DNA from: Clostridiales bacterium
GTDB lineage: Bacteria > Bacillota > Clostridia > Oscillospirales > CAG-382
DNA length: 11,312 bases
Direction: 5' to 3'
Assembly (NCBI GenBank): GCA_004553575.1
Contig: SFLA01000036.1
Location: forward strand, 1-11,312
The stretch's first letter is position 1; the number at the start of each line of letters is the position of its first letter. Of this stretch, positions 1 to 6,855 are shown in pieces. Both the position numbers and the translations under genes were made by a program. The notes below the pieces were generated by a model that saw nothing but the letters and a program-made list of their open reading frames with translations, was not told the DNA's origin and made no database searches.

Positions 1-36
1 ATCCGACCCGGCGATTTTTGGAAAGTAATAAGTAAT

Positions 37-104
37 AGTGAACAGTGAATAAGTATTGCAAATCCAGCATTACACCTCTTATTTCTTTCTTCTTTCTGTT
101 CACT
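37..104. repeat. Imperfect inverted repeat, possible decayed MITE-like sequence
   Basis: AGTGAACAG (37-45) is the exact reverse complement of CTGTTCACT (96-104), and AATAAG (48-53) is the reverse complement of CTTATT (78-83). The right side carries an extra pyrimidine-rich stretch (84-95) not matched on the left. The AT-rich flanks, with repeated TAATAAGTAATAG-like text, look like degenerate intergenic repeat sequence. No gene is seen in 1-270 apart from this and a terminator. Whether it belongs to a dispersed family cannot be told from one copy. Confidence 0.35.
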
Positions 105-148
105 CGTCTTCGTATCTGAGATTTCGGAATTAAAATGAAAGCGTTTTG

Positions 149-167
149 CAAGGCTTCGCCTTGTTTT
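149..167 (+). terminator. Rho-independent terminator of a gene upstream of the window
   Basis: CAAGGC (149-154) pairs with GCCTTG (158-163) around a 3-base loop and is followed by a T-rich run (164-168 and onward). The position fits termination of a plus-strand gene lying to the left, separating it from the folate operon. The stem is short, so efficiency is uncertain. Confidence 0.45.
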
Positions 168-271
168 TCTTCTTTTCAGGCGTTGAAAAAAGTCCGTTAA
201 TGATAAAAACGATTAAGACGGCTTAAAACGCCAGACCTGCGAAAATTCCGGATGAAAAATCCGTAAGGCTA

Positions 272-300
272 TTGACAAAACACAAATAAAGTGGTGTAAT
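272..300 (+). promoter_or_regulatory. Vegetative (sigma-A type) promoter of the folT-folC operon
   Basis: A perfect -35 box TTGACA (272-277) and a -10 box TGTAAT (295-300) are separated by exactly 17 bases. Transcription would start near 306-308, just ahead of the first base of the riboswitch P1 stem, which supports both calls. Confidence 0.85.
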
Positions 301-314
301 AACCGTACAAAGAC

Positions 315-419
315 ACAGAGTAAGTACCGACGCGTTAAGTGCTGTCTGGACGGGGAGTTGTCAGACGGACGAAAGCCGCATGAACTGCGCGCTGCGGTGA
401 CGGTACTGCATCCCGCTGT
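315..419 (+). promoter_or_regulatory. Tetrahydrofolate (THF) riboswitch aptamer
   Basis: The layout matches the THF riboswitch class. P1 is ACAG (315-318) with CTGT (416-419). P2 is GTACCG (324-329) with CGGTAC (401-406). The conserved block GCGTTAAGTG follows at 332-341. The P3 hairpin is CTGTCTG (342-348) with CAGACGG (362-368), and its loop carries GGGA (353-356), able to form the class's pseudoknot with TCCC (411-414). The conserved strings ACGAAAGC (369-376), GCGGTGA (394-400) and TGCATCC (407-413) are present. The downstream gene is a folate transporter subunit followed by folC, the expected regulon. The ligand would be reduced folate. Confidence 0.93.
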
Positions 420-487
420 TACATACCGGAAATAGCTTTATCTCCTCTATGTAGCTGAAGGAACGCTCATAGTAAGGAGGTTTTTTT
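418..487 (+). promoter_or_regulatory. Riboswitch expression platform with SD-sequestering / terminator-like hairpin
   Basis: Two mutually exclusive folds can be drawn. Fold 1 pairs 418-425 (GTTACATA) with 448-455 (TATGTAGC), one G-U included, and uses bases of the P1 3' strand. Fold 2 pairs 442-451 plus 453-455 with 465-472 plus 475-479, burying the AGGAG of the Shine-Dalgarno (474-480), and is followed directly by seven T residues (481-487). If THF stabilises P1, fold 1 is disfavoured and fold 2 forms, giving an OFF switch acting on translation initiation, on termination, or on both. The pairings are read directly; the switching logic is inference. Confidence 0.65.
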
Positions 488-1072
488 ATGAGCAGACAAA
501 ACGAAAACGGAAAGCTTACCGTCCGGCGCGAGATTGCAATGTTCGCCAGCGTGCGCGTACTCTCATTTGCGGCAATGCTTGCTGCAATAAGCGTGGTGCT
601 GTCATTTATCGCCAAGGCGGTGTTTCCGACCGGTGCCATTCGCGTGACCTTCGAAAACCTTCCGGTTTTTCTGGGCAGCTTTTTCTTCGGACCGTGCGTA
701 GGTGCTTTTATCGCCGTCGCTGCCGATCTTCTGTCCTGCCTTGCGTCCGGAATGGCTCCGAACCCGATAATCACTCTCGGGGCGGCTCTTATCGGCGCCG
801 TGTCCGGAGTTGTTTATCACTACTTACCGTGGCGCGAAAACGGCGGAAATTCGCTGCGCACAGTATTGTCGGTGCTGGCGGGGCATTTGATCGGATCGAT
901 GGCGGTCAAATCCGCCGGGCTGTTTATATTGTTCGGCTGGGCGGTGCTGTACCGCATACCGCTGTATGCCGCCATTGCCGCGGCGGAGAGCTTTGTGCTC
1001 GTATATCTTATGCGTAACAAGGCGTTTTCCGGCCAGATTGTCGATAAAGTAATGAGGCGTAAGCAGAAATGA
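488..1072 (+). CDS. folT: Folate-specific ECF transporter S component (FolT)
   Basis: A 194-residue integral membrane protein that would bind folate at the outer face and deliver it through the shared ECF module (EcfA/EcfA'/EcfT), whose genes are not in this window. After a short basic N-terminus come about six hydrophobic helices, roughly residues 24-45, 57-80, 92-112, 124-140, 142-152 and 158-175. The blocks RVTFENLPVFLG (52-63) and PNPIITLGAALIGAVSG (91-107) are typical of FolT-like S components, and the length is usual for the family. The start at 488 has an AAGGAGG site (474-480) 7 bases upstream. It is the first gene after a THF riboswitch and overlaps folC by 4 bases, so translation is probably coupled. 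The riboswitch and folC make the folate assignment much stronger than homology recall alone. Confidence 0.93.
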   Translation: MSRQNENGKLTVRREIAMFASVRVLSFAAMLAAISVVLSFIAKAVFPTGAIRVTFENLPVFLGSFFFGPCVGAFIAVAADLLSCLASGMAPNPIITLGAALIGAVSGVVYHYLPWRENGGNSLRTVLSVLAGHLIGSMAVKSAGLFILFGWAVLYRIPLYAAIAAAESFVLVYLMRNKAFSGQIVDKVMRRKQK

Positions 1073-2349
1073 CCTATTCCGAGGCGATATCGTATATTCA
1101 CTCCGTAAGCTGGAAGGGCAGCCGCCCTGGGCTTTCACGCATTACGGAGCTGCTTTCACTGCTCGGTAACCCGCAGAAGGAGCTTCGCGTCGTTCACGTT
1201 GCCGGAACCGACGGAAAGGGCTCGTTCTGCGCAATGCTGGACAGCGTTCTGCGCGCCGCGGGGTATCGTACCGGTATGTTCACATCGCCGTATATCGAAT
1301 TTTTCGGTGAGCGAATGTGCATCTGCGGGGAAATGATACCGAATGACGTGCTCGCCGATATTACCGATACCGTAAGACCTTTTGCCGACGGAATGGCGGA
1401 TTCGCCAACCGAGTTCGAGCTTATAACAGCCATAGGGTTTGAGTATTTCAGACGGGAAAAGGTTGATGTGGCAATTGTCGAATGCGGTATGGGCGGAAGG
1501 CTGGATTCCACCAATGTTTTCGACGCTCCGCTGCTCAGCGTCATTACCGGAATCGCGCTGGATCATACACAGTATCTGGGTGATACCGTGGCCAAGATAG
1601 CGTTCGAGAAGGCGGGTATAATCCGCCCGGGTTGTCCGGTGCTGTTCGGCGGCAATAACCCCGAGGCTGCCGAAGTTATAAAAAGAAGGGCTTCGGAGCT
1701 GGGCTGTGCCTACACCGAAACCGACCGTACGCTTATTTCCGGGCTCCGGATGTCTACCGACGGAGCCGATTTCGATTTCGGCGGTCTGAAAGGCGTGCAT
1801 CTGCCGCTGCTCGGGACATATCAGCCGTATAACGCGGCTAATGTAATAACAGCCTGCGGACTGCTCGGAAAGCGAGGTCTCACAATACCGGAACGCTGTG
1901 TGCGGTCCGGACTCGCTTCGGCACGCTGGAAGGGGAGATTCGAGCGTATGTGCGCAGACCCCGAGGTATACTTCGACGGCGGACACAATACCGAGGGCGT
2001 AACCGCCGCGATAAAAACACTGAATGCGTATTATCCCGGGGTTAAGGCAAACCTGCTTACCGGGGTTCTGGCTGACAAAGATTACCGCGACATGGCCCGG
2101 ATAATTGCTCCGTATGCCGAAAGGGTTTTTACCGTCACACCGGATAACCCGCGCGCTCTCGGCGCCGGTGAATACGCCGGTGTTTTCCGGTCGCTCGGCA
2201 TCCGTGCAGACAGCTTCGACGGTTACGAAAGCGCGGTGGCTGCGGCATTTGCCGATTCAAAAGAAAAGCATATTCCGCTTCTGGCACTCGGGTCGCTGTA
2301 TTCATACGCCCCGTTCAAGGCGGCGCTTGCAAAAGTAACGAATAACTGA
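1069..2349 (+). CDS. folC: Folylpolyglutamate synthase / dihydrofolate synthase (FolC)
   Basis: A cytosolic Mur-ligase-type enzyme of 426 residues, the usual length for FolC, which adds glutamate to folates (and possibly to dihydropteroate) with ATP, trapping imported folate in the cell. Visible motifs are the P-loop GTDGKGS (46-52; most relatives have GTNGKGS), TSPY (72-75), TEFELITAIGF (114-124), VECGMGGRLDSTN (137-149), LDHTQYLG (164-171) and the EKAGI lysine (K181), followed by a C-terminal domain with the FDGGHN variant of the usual DGAHN. The ATG at 1069 overlaps the folT stop (ATGA), indicating translational coupling. It is the last gene of the riboswitch-controlled operon and is followed by a strong hairpin. 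Whether it also has dihydrofolate synthase activity cannot be read here; pairing with a folate importer fits a salvage role. Confidence 0.95.
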   Translation: MTYSEAISYIHSVSWKGSRPGLSRITELLSLLGNPQKELRVVHVAGTDGKGSFCAMLDSVLRAAGYRTGMFTSPYIEFFGERMCICGEMIPNDVLADITDTVRPFADGMADSPTEFELITAIGFEYFRREKVDVAIVECGMGGRLDSTNVFDAPLLSVITGIALDHTQYLGDTVAKIAFEKAGIIRPGCPVLFGGNNPEAAEVIKRRASELGCAYTETDRTLISGLRMSTDGADFDFGGLKGVHLPLLGTYQPYNAANVITACGLLGKRGLTIPERCVRSGLASARWKGRFERMCADPEVYFDGGHNTEGVTAAIKTLNAYYPGVKANLLTGVLADKDYRDMARIIAPYAERVFTVTPDNPRALGAGEYAGVFRSLGIRADSFDGYESAVAAAFADSKEKHIPLLALGSLYSYAPFKAALAKVTNN

Positions 2350-2356
2350 AATAACG

Positions 2357-2389
2357 GCGGCGGAAGAACAAAAACGGTTCTTCCGCCGC
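2357..2389 (+). terminator. Intrinsic terminator of the folate operon
   Basis: A perfect 13-bp stem, 2357-2369 with 2377-2389, has a 7-base A-rich loop (2370-2376) and lies 8 bases after the folC stop. The following sequence ACTTGCTTTCC is only moderately T-rich, so termination may be incomplete, but the stem is very stable. Confidence 0.75.
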
Positions 2390-2455
2390 ACTTGCTTTCC
2401 GTGCCGTACAGGCGTTCCGCAGCTCCGAACGGTCTTCAAAGCCGGCGTGCCTGTG

Positions 2456-2484
2456 TTGACATTTCGGCTGTGTTGTGGTAGAAT
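2456..2484 (+). promoter_or_regulatory. Sigma-A type promoter of the Ig-domain lipoprotein gene
   Basis: TTGACA (2456-2461), a 17-base spacer and TAGAAT (2479-2484). It lies 42 bases upstream of the start codon, after the folC terminator, so the next gene is an independent transcription unit. Confidence 0.85.
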
Positions 2485-2526
2485 CGTGCCGATAATCCGT
2501 TAATCGTGTGAAAGGAAGGCTTCGGC

Positions 2527-3861
2527 ATGAAAAAAACTTTACTCTCAGCGGCGGCGCTCGCAATAGCGGTGCTGTGCGTGCTTGCCGGGGGGTGCTCCGG
2601 TATTACCGACGTAAGCAATCCCGGCGAATCGGAGTCCGGACAGGTAAGCACCGATCTTTCTGAATCGTCGGATACCTCCGCGCCGGTGCTTCGTATAACA
2701 GCGGCGGCGGCGACGATCAGCATTAATCAGGGAGCCGAGCTGAATCTGCTCGCAGGGGTGACCGGTACCGATGACGTTGACGGCAATATTACGGATCGTA
2801 TACGGGTGGACACCGCGGACTTCGACCCCGATGTTCCCGGAGAGTACGTTATTACATATTATCTTACCGATTCCGACGGTAACGAGGCGGAGCCGGTAAC
2901 CAGGACGGTGACGGTTTTGAACACGGGAGTGCTTGAAGAATATCCTATATATACGGGCGAGATCGAAGGCGAGATACTTAATCCCGACGCTCCGACCCTG
3001 TTCGGCGGCGCATGGTATCACAAGGTTGTATCTTCAAAGGATTCGTGGGTAGGCATAGAGGCTACGGTCACTCTGCCGGAGGTGTATATCCGCAGATACA
3101 GCGGCGAATATGACGATACCGTCGGCGCAGACCCGGACGCCCGCAATCTCGATAACCCGTCGGTCTATCTCGGAGGAAACGCCGGCAGTGAGAGCGATGT
3201 CGGACTTTCGTATTCGCGTGCGCTCGTCAACGTTAACGGGCAGGTGCTCAGCACCGGCTGCATAGCATTCCGTCCCTTCTGGCGGTATATCACCTCCGTC
3301 AATAAGGACGAGGGCGGGTATGATGTTCACGGCGGCGAGTACGCCGTTTCCGCAAACGGGAACAACTGCATTGCGAATTATCACTGGAGGTATACCAAGT
3401 ATTACTACCTTCCGGGGGACACCCTGCGAATAATCATCTATATACCGGAGCCGGGAAAGATGCAGCTCCAGATAGAAGTGATTGAAGTATCCACGCTCGA
3501 ATCGTCGGTGGCTATCCGCGAGCGGTACGGCTGGGACGATCCGGCGGATTTCAAGAGCCCGGTTTTCGCGGCTCCCGGCCACGGAACCGGAGCGGCGGCG
3601 GAGTATAAGCGCGTCAACGCAATAGATCAGGAAGGCAACGAAGGCGGCACCGCAATTGTAAGCGATACCGAGGTTATCGGTGCGGTTTGGCATTCGACCT
3701 ATCTTTACCGCGAGATCGACGGCGTTATTTATCGTGTCCCAATGGGTGAATCCCGCAGAGGTGTTCTTGATGCGCCCGAAGCCGACCGCTTTACGGTTGT
3801 GGCGAACGGCGGGGACGCGGGCGCCGAGACCGTATCAATACATCCGGGATACGCCGACTGA
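2527..3861 (+). CDS. Secreted lipoprotein with an Ig-like domain, function unknown
   Basis: 444 residues. A signal peptide (MKK, then a hydrophobic stretch, residues 4-20) ends in a lipobox AGGC with C23 as the lipidated cysteine, so the protein should be anchored outside the cell membrane. A Ser/Glu/Asp-rich linker (24-50) follows. Residues about 53-131 look like a bacterial Ig-like domain of the DUF5011/Big family: an Asp-rich TDDVDGNITD segment (81-90), then GEYVITYYLTDSDGNE (105-120) and a final TVTV strand. The remaining 310 or so residues are rich in aromatic and beta-prone segments and are not recognised; a surface-binding beta-sandwich is possible. The start at 2527 has a GGAAGG site upstream. 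It is monocistronic, with its own promoter and terminator. No catalytic motif was recognised. Confidence 0.85.
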   Translation: MKKTLLSAAALAIAVLCVLAGGCSGITDVSNPGESESGQVSTDLSESSDTSAPVLRITAAAATISINQGAELNLLAGVTGTDDVDGNITDRIRVDTADFDPDVPGEYVITYYLTDSDGNEAEPVTRTVTVLNTGVLEEYPIYTGEIEGEILNPDAPTLFGGAWYHKVVSSKDSWVGIEATVTLPEVYIRRYSGEYDDTVGADPDARNLDNPSVYLGGNAGSESDVGLSYSRALVNVNGQVLSTGCIAFRPFWRYITSVNKDEGGYDVHGGEYAVSANGNNCIANYHWRYTKYYYLPGDTLRIIIYIPEPGKMQLQIEVIEVSTLESSVAIRERYGWDDPADFKSPVFAAPGHGTGAAAEYKRVNAIDQEGNEGGTAIVSDTEVIGAVWHSTYLYREIDGVIYRVPMGESRRGVLDAPEADRFTVVANGGDAGAETVSIHPGYAD

Positions 3862-3924
3862 CGTTTTACCCGGCTTGCGGCCGTGCATACATGGATGAAA
3901 ACGAATAAGCAGTAAACCGGCGTT

Positions 3925-3955
3925 ATGCCCCGGGTATGATCCCCGGGGCATTTTT
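3925..3955 (+). terminator. Intrinsic terminator after the Ig-domain lipoprotein
   Basis: ATGCCCCGGG (3925-3934) pairs perfectly with CCCGGGGCAT (3942-3951) around a 7-base loop, followed by a T run (3951-3955). It is a GC-rich, canonical intrinsic terminator 63 bases after the stop codon. Confidence 0.93.
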
Positions 3956-4017
3956 GCGTTTGCGTTAACCGCATTATCCGGGAAGGCGGCGCATAAACAT
4001 AGCGGGAGGTGATTAAA

Positions 4018-4713
4018 ATGTTTCCGTCGCTCGGAATGCTCCTGTCAAGGCTGGTATGGCTTTTTCTGCGCTTTCCCGGAGGCTCGTCCTTCCCGCCGCC
4101 GATACCGCAGGAGGAGGAAAAAAGGCTGTTCCTGCTGGCTCGGCAGGGAGATATCGCCGCGCGCAGTACGCTTATCGAGCATAATCTCCGCCTTGTTGCG
4201 CATATCGTAAAAAAATATTACACCGGGTGCCATGATCAGGACGACCTTATATCAATAGGAACCATCGGGCTGATAAAGGCAATAGACACATTCGACGTCA
4301 ACAACGGCGCGAGATTCGCAACCTACGCCGGTAAATGCCTTCAGAACGAGATACTCATGTACTTCCGGTCGCAGAAAAAGCTCCAGAGCGAAATAAGCAT
4401 CGATGATTCGGTGGACGTCGATAAAGACGGAAATCCGCTGACTTACATGGATATCATCTGCTGCGAGGATAATATAGCCGACGAGATAGATCTGCGGATA
4501 CGTTCTTCGATGGCGTGCCGCGCCGTTGACGAGGTGCTGACCCCGCGTGAGCGGGCGATAATCCTGCTCAGGTACGGGCTTACCGATACGGGAAGGGTAT
4601 GCACTCAAAGGGAGGTGGCGGGTAAGCTCGGAATATCGCGTTCGTATGTCTCGCGGCTGGAAAAAGGGGCTCTTGCCAAGCTCCAGAAGTATCTGACCGA
4701 ACGTGGAATTTGA
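4018..4713 (+). CDS. sigK: Sporulation sigma factor SigK, uninterrupted, with pro-sequence-like N-terminus
   Basis: A 231-residue sigma-70 family factor; SigK directs late mother-cell transcription (coat, cortex, mother-cell lysis) in endospore formers. The hydrophobic N-terminus (residues 1-20, with LVWLFLRF) followed by SFPPPI resembles the membrane-associated pro-sequence and the AFPQPL segment of Bacillus subtilis pro-SigK. Region 2 carries TLIEHNLRLVAHIVKK (51-66) and DLISIGTIGLIKAI (76-89), close to SigK/SigE. The region 4 helix-turn-helix is at about 196-218, with TQREVAGKLGISRSYVSRLEK. I chose ATG 4018 rather than the upstream GTG 4009 because the GGGAGG ribosome site (4004-4009) overlaps that GTG and sits 8 bases before the ATG. 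The reading frame is complete, so no skin-type element interrupts it. SigE is the main alternative; the N-terminal match favours SigK. Confidence 0.9.
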   Translation: MFPSLGMLLSRLVWLFLRFPGGSSFPPPIPQEEEKRLFLLARQGDIAARSTLIEHNLRLVAHIVKKYYTGCHDQDDLISIGTIGLIKAIDTFDVNNGARFATYAGKCLQNEILMYFRSQKKLQSEISIDDSVDVDKDGNPLTYMDIICCEDNIADEIDLRIRSSMACRAVDEVLTPRERAIILLRYGLTDTGRVCTQREVAGKLGISRSYVSRLEKGALAKLQKYLTERGI

Positions 4714-4732
4714 GCAAAAATCCCTAAAGGGG

Positions 4733-4761
4733 TTGAAAAGATCGTTTCGATATAGTATAAT
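4733..4761 (+). promoter_or_regulatory. Sigma-A type promoter of the four-gene operon 4798-8570
   Basis: TTGAAA (4733-4738), a 17-base spacer and a perfect TATAAT (4756-4761). It begins 20 bases after the sigK stop and 37 bases ahead of the next start codon. No terminator separates it from sigK, so some read-through is possible. Confidence 0.88.
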
Positions 4762-4797
4762 TAATCAGCCTGTGAACAAGAAAAGGAATCGTGAAAA

Positions 4798-5292
4798 ATG
4801 ATCCCGATATTAACGGTATTTTTGCTCAGCATGGTGCCGGTGCTCGAGCTCCGCGCCGCGCTTCCTCTCGCTCTGCTGTATTACGATATGCCGATGTGGT
4901 CGGCGTGCCTTGTAACTGTGGTCGGCAATCTTCTTCCGGTGCCGTTTCTGGTGGTATGGGGCAGACGGGTGCTCGAGTGGCTCGCTTCTTACGAAAAATT
5001 CGGAAGGCCGTTCCGCTGGATTCTCCGCCTCGGGGAGAAGAAGGTATCCAAGATGCATAAGGTCTTGTTTGTGGGTCTTATGCTGTTCGTTGCGGTACCG
5101 CTTCCCGGAACCGGAGCGTGGACGGGTTCGCTTGCGGCAATAACCCTTAATCTTAAACTTAAAAAAGCATTTCCTCCGATAGCTCTCGGCGTAGTGATCG
5201 CCTGCGCGGTCGTTGCCGCCGCCTGCATAGCCGGAGGCGAGATTGCCGAATGGTTTACCTCAGACCGGTTGATAAATCTGTTCGGCAAGTAA
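4798..5292 (+). CDS. Small multidrug-export family (COG2426/PF06695-like) membrane protein
   Basis: A 164-residue integral membrane protein with hydrophobic segments at about 2-28, 34-55, 88-101, 105-118 and 125-148. ELRAALPLA (17-25) and PLPGTGAWTG (101-110) are the hallmark re-entrant-like Pro/Gly motifs I associate with the 'small multi-drug export protein' family, which is distantly DedA-like. Length is normal for the family. The export function in the family name is weakly supported, so the substrate is unknown. The start at 4798 follows an AAAGGA site (4782-4787). The first gene of an operon, it ends 16 bases before the solute-binding lipoprotein, which is unusual company for this family. 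Confidence 0.82.
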   Translation: MIPILTVFLLSMVPVLELRAALPLALLYYDMPMWSACLVTVVGNLLPVPFLVVWGRRVLEWLASYEKFGRPFRWILRLGEKKVSKMHKVLFVGLMLFVAVPLPGTGAWTGSLAAITLNLKLKKAFPPIALGVVIACAVVAAACIAGGEIAEWFTSDRLINLFGK

Positions 5293-5308
5293 AACACGGG
5301 AGCCGACT

Positions 5309-6838
5309 ATGAAAAAATGTTATCCTGCGCTTGCCATGTGCTTTTTTATTCTCTGCGCCGTTCTTTGCTCCTGCAAGACGAACGTCGGGAATCCTTCCGG
5401 ATCCGACGTTTCGTTTAACCCGGACGGCGGCTTCTTCGGACTTGAACTCCCGGACGGGATAGATTACGGCGGGAGAGAGGTCAGGGTTCTGACTACCGCC
5501 GTCAACGACGACTGGTCGTACCAGATATCTCCGGAGTCGAATCCGTCGTTTTCCGCAGAGGACGCGGGAACGGTTGTTTCCGCCGCCGCGGAGCGTACCC
5601 GTCTGGTGGAGGAGAAGCTCGGGATAACGATAACCGAGCAGGTTATTTATTCCTCCTCCCGCTACGGCGGAGATATGTATCAGTCGATAGTCAACGGCAG
5701 TGCCGCCGGCACAAACGATTTCCTGTTTTGCATGCCCTGTACCATCGAGGCGGCAATGCTTGCGGGCGAGGGACTGCTGCGCGACCTGAACGGAATAGAC
5801 ACGCTCGACCTGTCGAGGGAATGGTGGAGCCGCTCCTTCAACGATACGGTCAGCATTGCCGGAAGTGTTTATTTTGCGGTCGGAGACATAGGCTATGTAA
5901 ACAAGAACGCAACCCTTTTCATTGCCTTCAACAAGCAGCTTGAGGAGGATAATCATCTTGCGGAGGATTACGGATATTCTTCGCTTTACGATATGGTGGA
6001 CGATATGGCATGGACGCAGGATGTGCTGTTTTCCATGGCAAAATCGGTGTATCAGGATCTGAACGAAAACAACGCCTGCGATGTCGGCGATATGCTCGGT
6101 CTTTCCGGGCAGGATACATCCCTGCGCTGGCTGGTAATGGCGGGCGGCGAAACGATAGTCGCCGCGGATTCCGAGGGGTATCCGTCACTAAGCATATATA
6201 ACGAACGCGCAATCAATCTCATAACCGACGCTCAGGAGTATTTCCGGAGCGGCGATTCCGGATTCATATCCGCGAACGATTATTTCGGTGTCAGCAACAT
6301 ACCGGTCACCGACGTCATTGTGCCGGAGTTCAAGGCGAACAAATGCATGTTCTTTATGGACGCCGTGCTGAATATGTCGTTGCTTCGCGATATGGAGACG
6401 GATTTCGGTGTCCTTCCCATGCCGATGTATGACAAAGAACAGGGTAAGTACATTTCGCTTATCGGCGCGTGGTCCTGCGACTGTGTCTGCGTAACGATTG
6501 ACGTTACCGGTGAGGATCTCGAGCTTGTCGGGTACCTTCTCGATTCGCTCGGCGCGGCGTCCCGCGCTCTGCTTAACGAAGCGTACTATGAGCAGACGCT
6601 GCAGTATCAGATTTCACGCGATGACGATTCCATGCGTATGCTCGATATCATCTTTGCGAACCGTACGCCGGAGCTGGCCGAGATATACCGCTGGGGTAAA
6701 ATGGCGGATGTTGTCGCCGGTATGTACAAAGCTCCGATCGGCAGTTTTGCATCCGCGTACGAGACGGCCGAGCAGACAACTAAGAAGGATATAGACGAGA
6801 CGGTGGAAATCTTTAAGAACCTTCAAAGCAAAAAATGA
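5309..6838 (+). CDS. Extracellular solute-binding lipoprotein (ABC-type, carbohydrate-like)
   Basis: 509 residues. The signal peptide (hydrophobic 7-21) ends in LCSC with C22 as the lipidated cysteine, giving a membrane-anchored extracellular receptor. The N-terminal lobe starts with GGREVRVLTT (54-63). The mature length and order of segments fit large family-1-like solute-binding proteins for sugars or glycans. DLNENNACDVGD (250-261) resembles an EF-hand-like Asp/Asn calcium loop, common in such binding proteins. No ABC permease or ATPase gene is adjacent; partners would have to be elsewhere, or the protein acts as a sensor. It lies 16 bases after the membrane-protein gene and 17 bases before a TIM-barrel enzyme gene, so it is co-transcribed with both. 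The ribosome site (CGGGAG, 5297-5302) is modest. The ligand cannot be inferred. Confidence 0.85.
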   Translation: MKKCYPALAMCFFILCAVLCSCKTNVGNPSGSDVSFNPDGGFFGLELPDGIDYGGREVRVLTTAVNDDWSYQISPESNPSFSAEDAGTVVSAAAERTRLVEEKLGITITEQVIYSSSRYGGDMYQSIVNGSAAGTNDFLFCMPCTIEAAMLAGEGLLRDLNGIDTLDLSREWWSRSFNDTVSIAGSVYFAVGDIGYVNKNATLFIAFNKQLEEDNHLAEDYGYSSLYDMVDDMAWTQDVLFSMAKSVYQDLNENNACDVGDMLGLSGQDTSLRWLVMAGGETIVAADSEGYPSLSIYNERAINLITDAQEYFRSGDSGFISANDYFGVSNIPVTDVIVPEFKANKCMFFMDAVLNMSLLRDMETDFGVLPMPMYDKEQGKYISLIGAWSCDCVCVTIDVTGEDLELVGYLLDSLGAASRALLNEAYYEQTLQYQISRDDDSMRMLDIIFANRTPELAEIYRWGKMADVVAGMYKAPIGSFASAYETAEQTTKKDIDETVEIFKNLQSKK

Positions 6839-6855
6839 AAGGATATATGTGATTT

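Noticed and set aside
135..200. Possible 21-codon ORF (ATG at 135 to TAA at 198-200)
   Set aside because: It has no ribosome site, overlaps the terminator hairpin at 149-163, and reads as low-complexity sequence.
3971..3999. Possible SigE-type promoter upstream of sigK (GCATTAT, 14 bases, CATAAACA)
   Set aside because: Only a loose match to the mother-cell consensus; regulation by SigE is expected from biology, but the sequence alone does not settle the site.
4009..4017. GTG at 4009 as start of sigK, giving three extra residues
   Set aside because: The GTG overlaps the GGGAGG ribosome site; ATG 4018 has proper spacing and matches the N-terminus of known pro-SigK.
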